From NCBI GenBank assembly GCA_946482565.1, contig CAMLSB010000031.1, positions 1-15,031 on the forward strand: a stretch of DNA of 15,031 nucleotides. Reading direction: 5' to 3'. The notes under the pieces were generated by a model. The model made no database searches. It saw nothing but the letters and a program-made list of their open reading frames with translations, and was not told the origin of the DNA. How positions within the stretch are numbered: position 1 is the first letter of the stretch; every line of letters begins with the position of its first letter. The position numbers and the translations under genes were made by a program. Origin of the DNA: an uncultured Lysobacteraceae bacterium. GTDB lineage: Bacteria > Pseudomonadota > Gammaproteobacteria > Xanthomonadales > Xanthomonadaceae. Below, piece after piece: positions 14,813-15,031 of this stretch.

Positions 14813-15031
14813 TCAGGCGGCGCCCTGGGGCTCGTTGTGCCGGGCGCCCTTGCGGCGCTCGTGGCGCCAGGTGACCTCGCCGTGGCCGCTGGCGCGCGCC
14901 AGGACCCGTGAGAGCACGAACAGCAGGTCCGACAGGCGGTTGAGGTAGCGGACCGGCTGCGGACGGACCGTTTCCGCGCGGGACAGCGCCACCGTCTCGC
15001 GCTCGGCGCGGCGGACGATGGTGCGGGCGAG
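14813..15031 (-). CDS. PduO-type cob(I)alamin adenosyltransferase, 3' end only
   Basis: The last 72 codons, with the start beyond the right edge. The translation begins LARTIVRRAERETVAL, then RPQPVRYLNRLSDLLFVLSRVLARASG. Both blocks are the C-terminal signature of PduO/MMAB-type ATP:cob(I)alamin adenosyltransferases: Arg residues of the RTIVRRAER segment contact ATP, and the YLNRLSDLLFVLAR helix packs the trimer. The enzyme makes adenosylcobalamin from reduced cobalamin and ATP. The final residues (HERRKGARHNEPQGAA) are a typical polar tail. Transcribed toward lptD, 105 nt upstream of it; whether it shares that operon is unclear. Confidence 0.93.
   Translation of the reverse strand, partial: LARTIVRRAERETVALSRAETVRPQPVRYLNRLSDLLFVLSRVLARASGHGEVTWRHERRKGARHNEPQGAA

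Overview
The window is one strand-partitioned block of a high-GC (roughly two-thirds G+C) gammaproteobacterial chromosome. Protein sequences and gene order (lemA–TPM–TPM–lgt–thyA–folA on the plus strand; lptD–surA–pdxA–rsmA–apaG–apaH on the minus strand) look most like the Xanthomonadaceae/Lysobacteraceae (Xanthomonas, Lysobacter, Luteimonas). LptD, SurA, ApaH and RsmA carry wording I associate with that family. This is recall, not a database result.

Left part, plus strand (1–4175): the 3' end of lemA, two TPM-domain genes, then lgt (lipoprotein diacylglyceryl transferase), thyA and folA. ThyA and FolA form the dTMP/folate pair, joined by a GTGA stop/start overlap. Genes are packed with gaps of 0–43 nt.

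Middle part (4176–7838) is the accessory block between two conserved housekeeping clusters. On the plus strand a strong promoter and a ~100-nt hairpin-rich leader precede a 55-residue peptide gene ending in a Cys-Cys/Pro-rich tail. A 13-bp terminator-like hairpin follows it. Then come two overlapping genes: an unrecognised 221-aa protein that may be a diverged half of an LpxL-type acyltransferase, and a 332-aa LpxL/HtrB-like acyltransferase lacking the usual catalytic acid. This looks like a small peptide-modification (RiPP-like, possibly acylated-peptide) locus and is the main novelty candidate. Converging on it from the right are two coupled minus-strand genes: a TraB/GumN-family protein with both metal motifs degenerate, and a TonB-like N-terminal/proline-rich membrane protein.

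Right part, minus strand (7839–15031): reading in the transcribed direction, the 3' end of a PduO-type cobalamin adenosyltransferase, then lptD–surA–pdxA–rsmA–apaG–apaH, with start/stop overlaps or short gaps. This is the classic enterobacterial-type operon linking outer-membrane assembly (LptD, SurA), vitamin B6 synthesis (PdxA), 16S rRNA dimethylation (RsmA) and Ap4A turnover (ApaH).

No stretch over 300 nt lacks a gene; the largest gap is 4176–4308, holding the promoter and leader described. I saw no tRNA, rRNA, insertion sequence, CRISPR array or attachment site.
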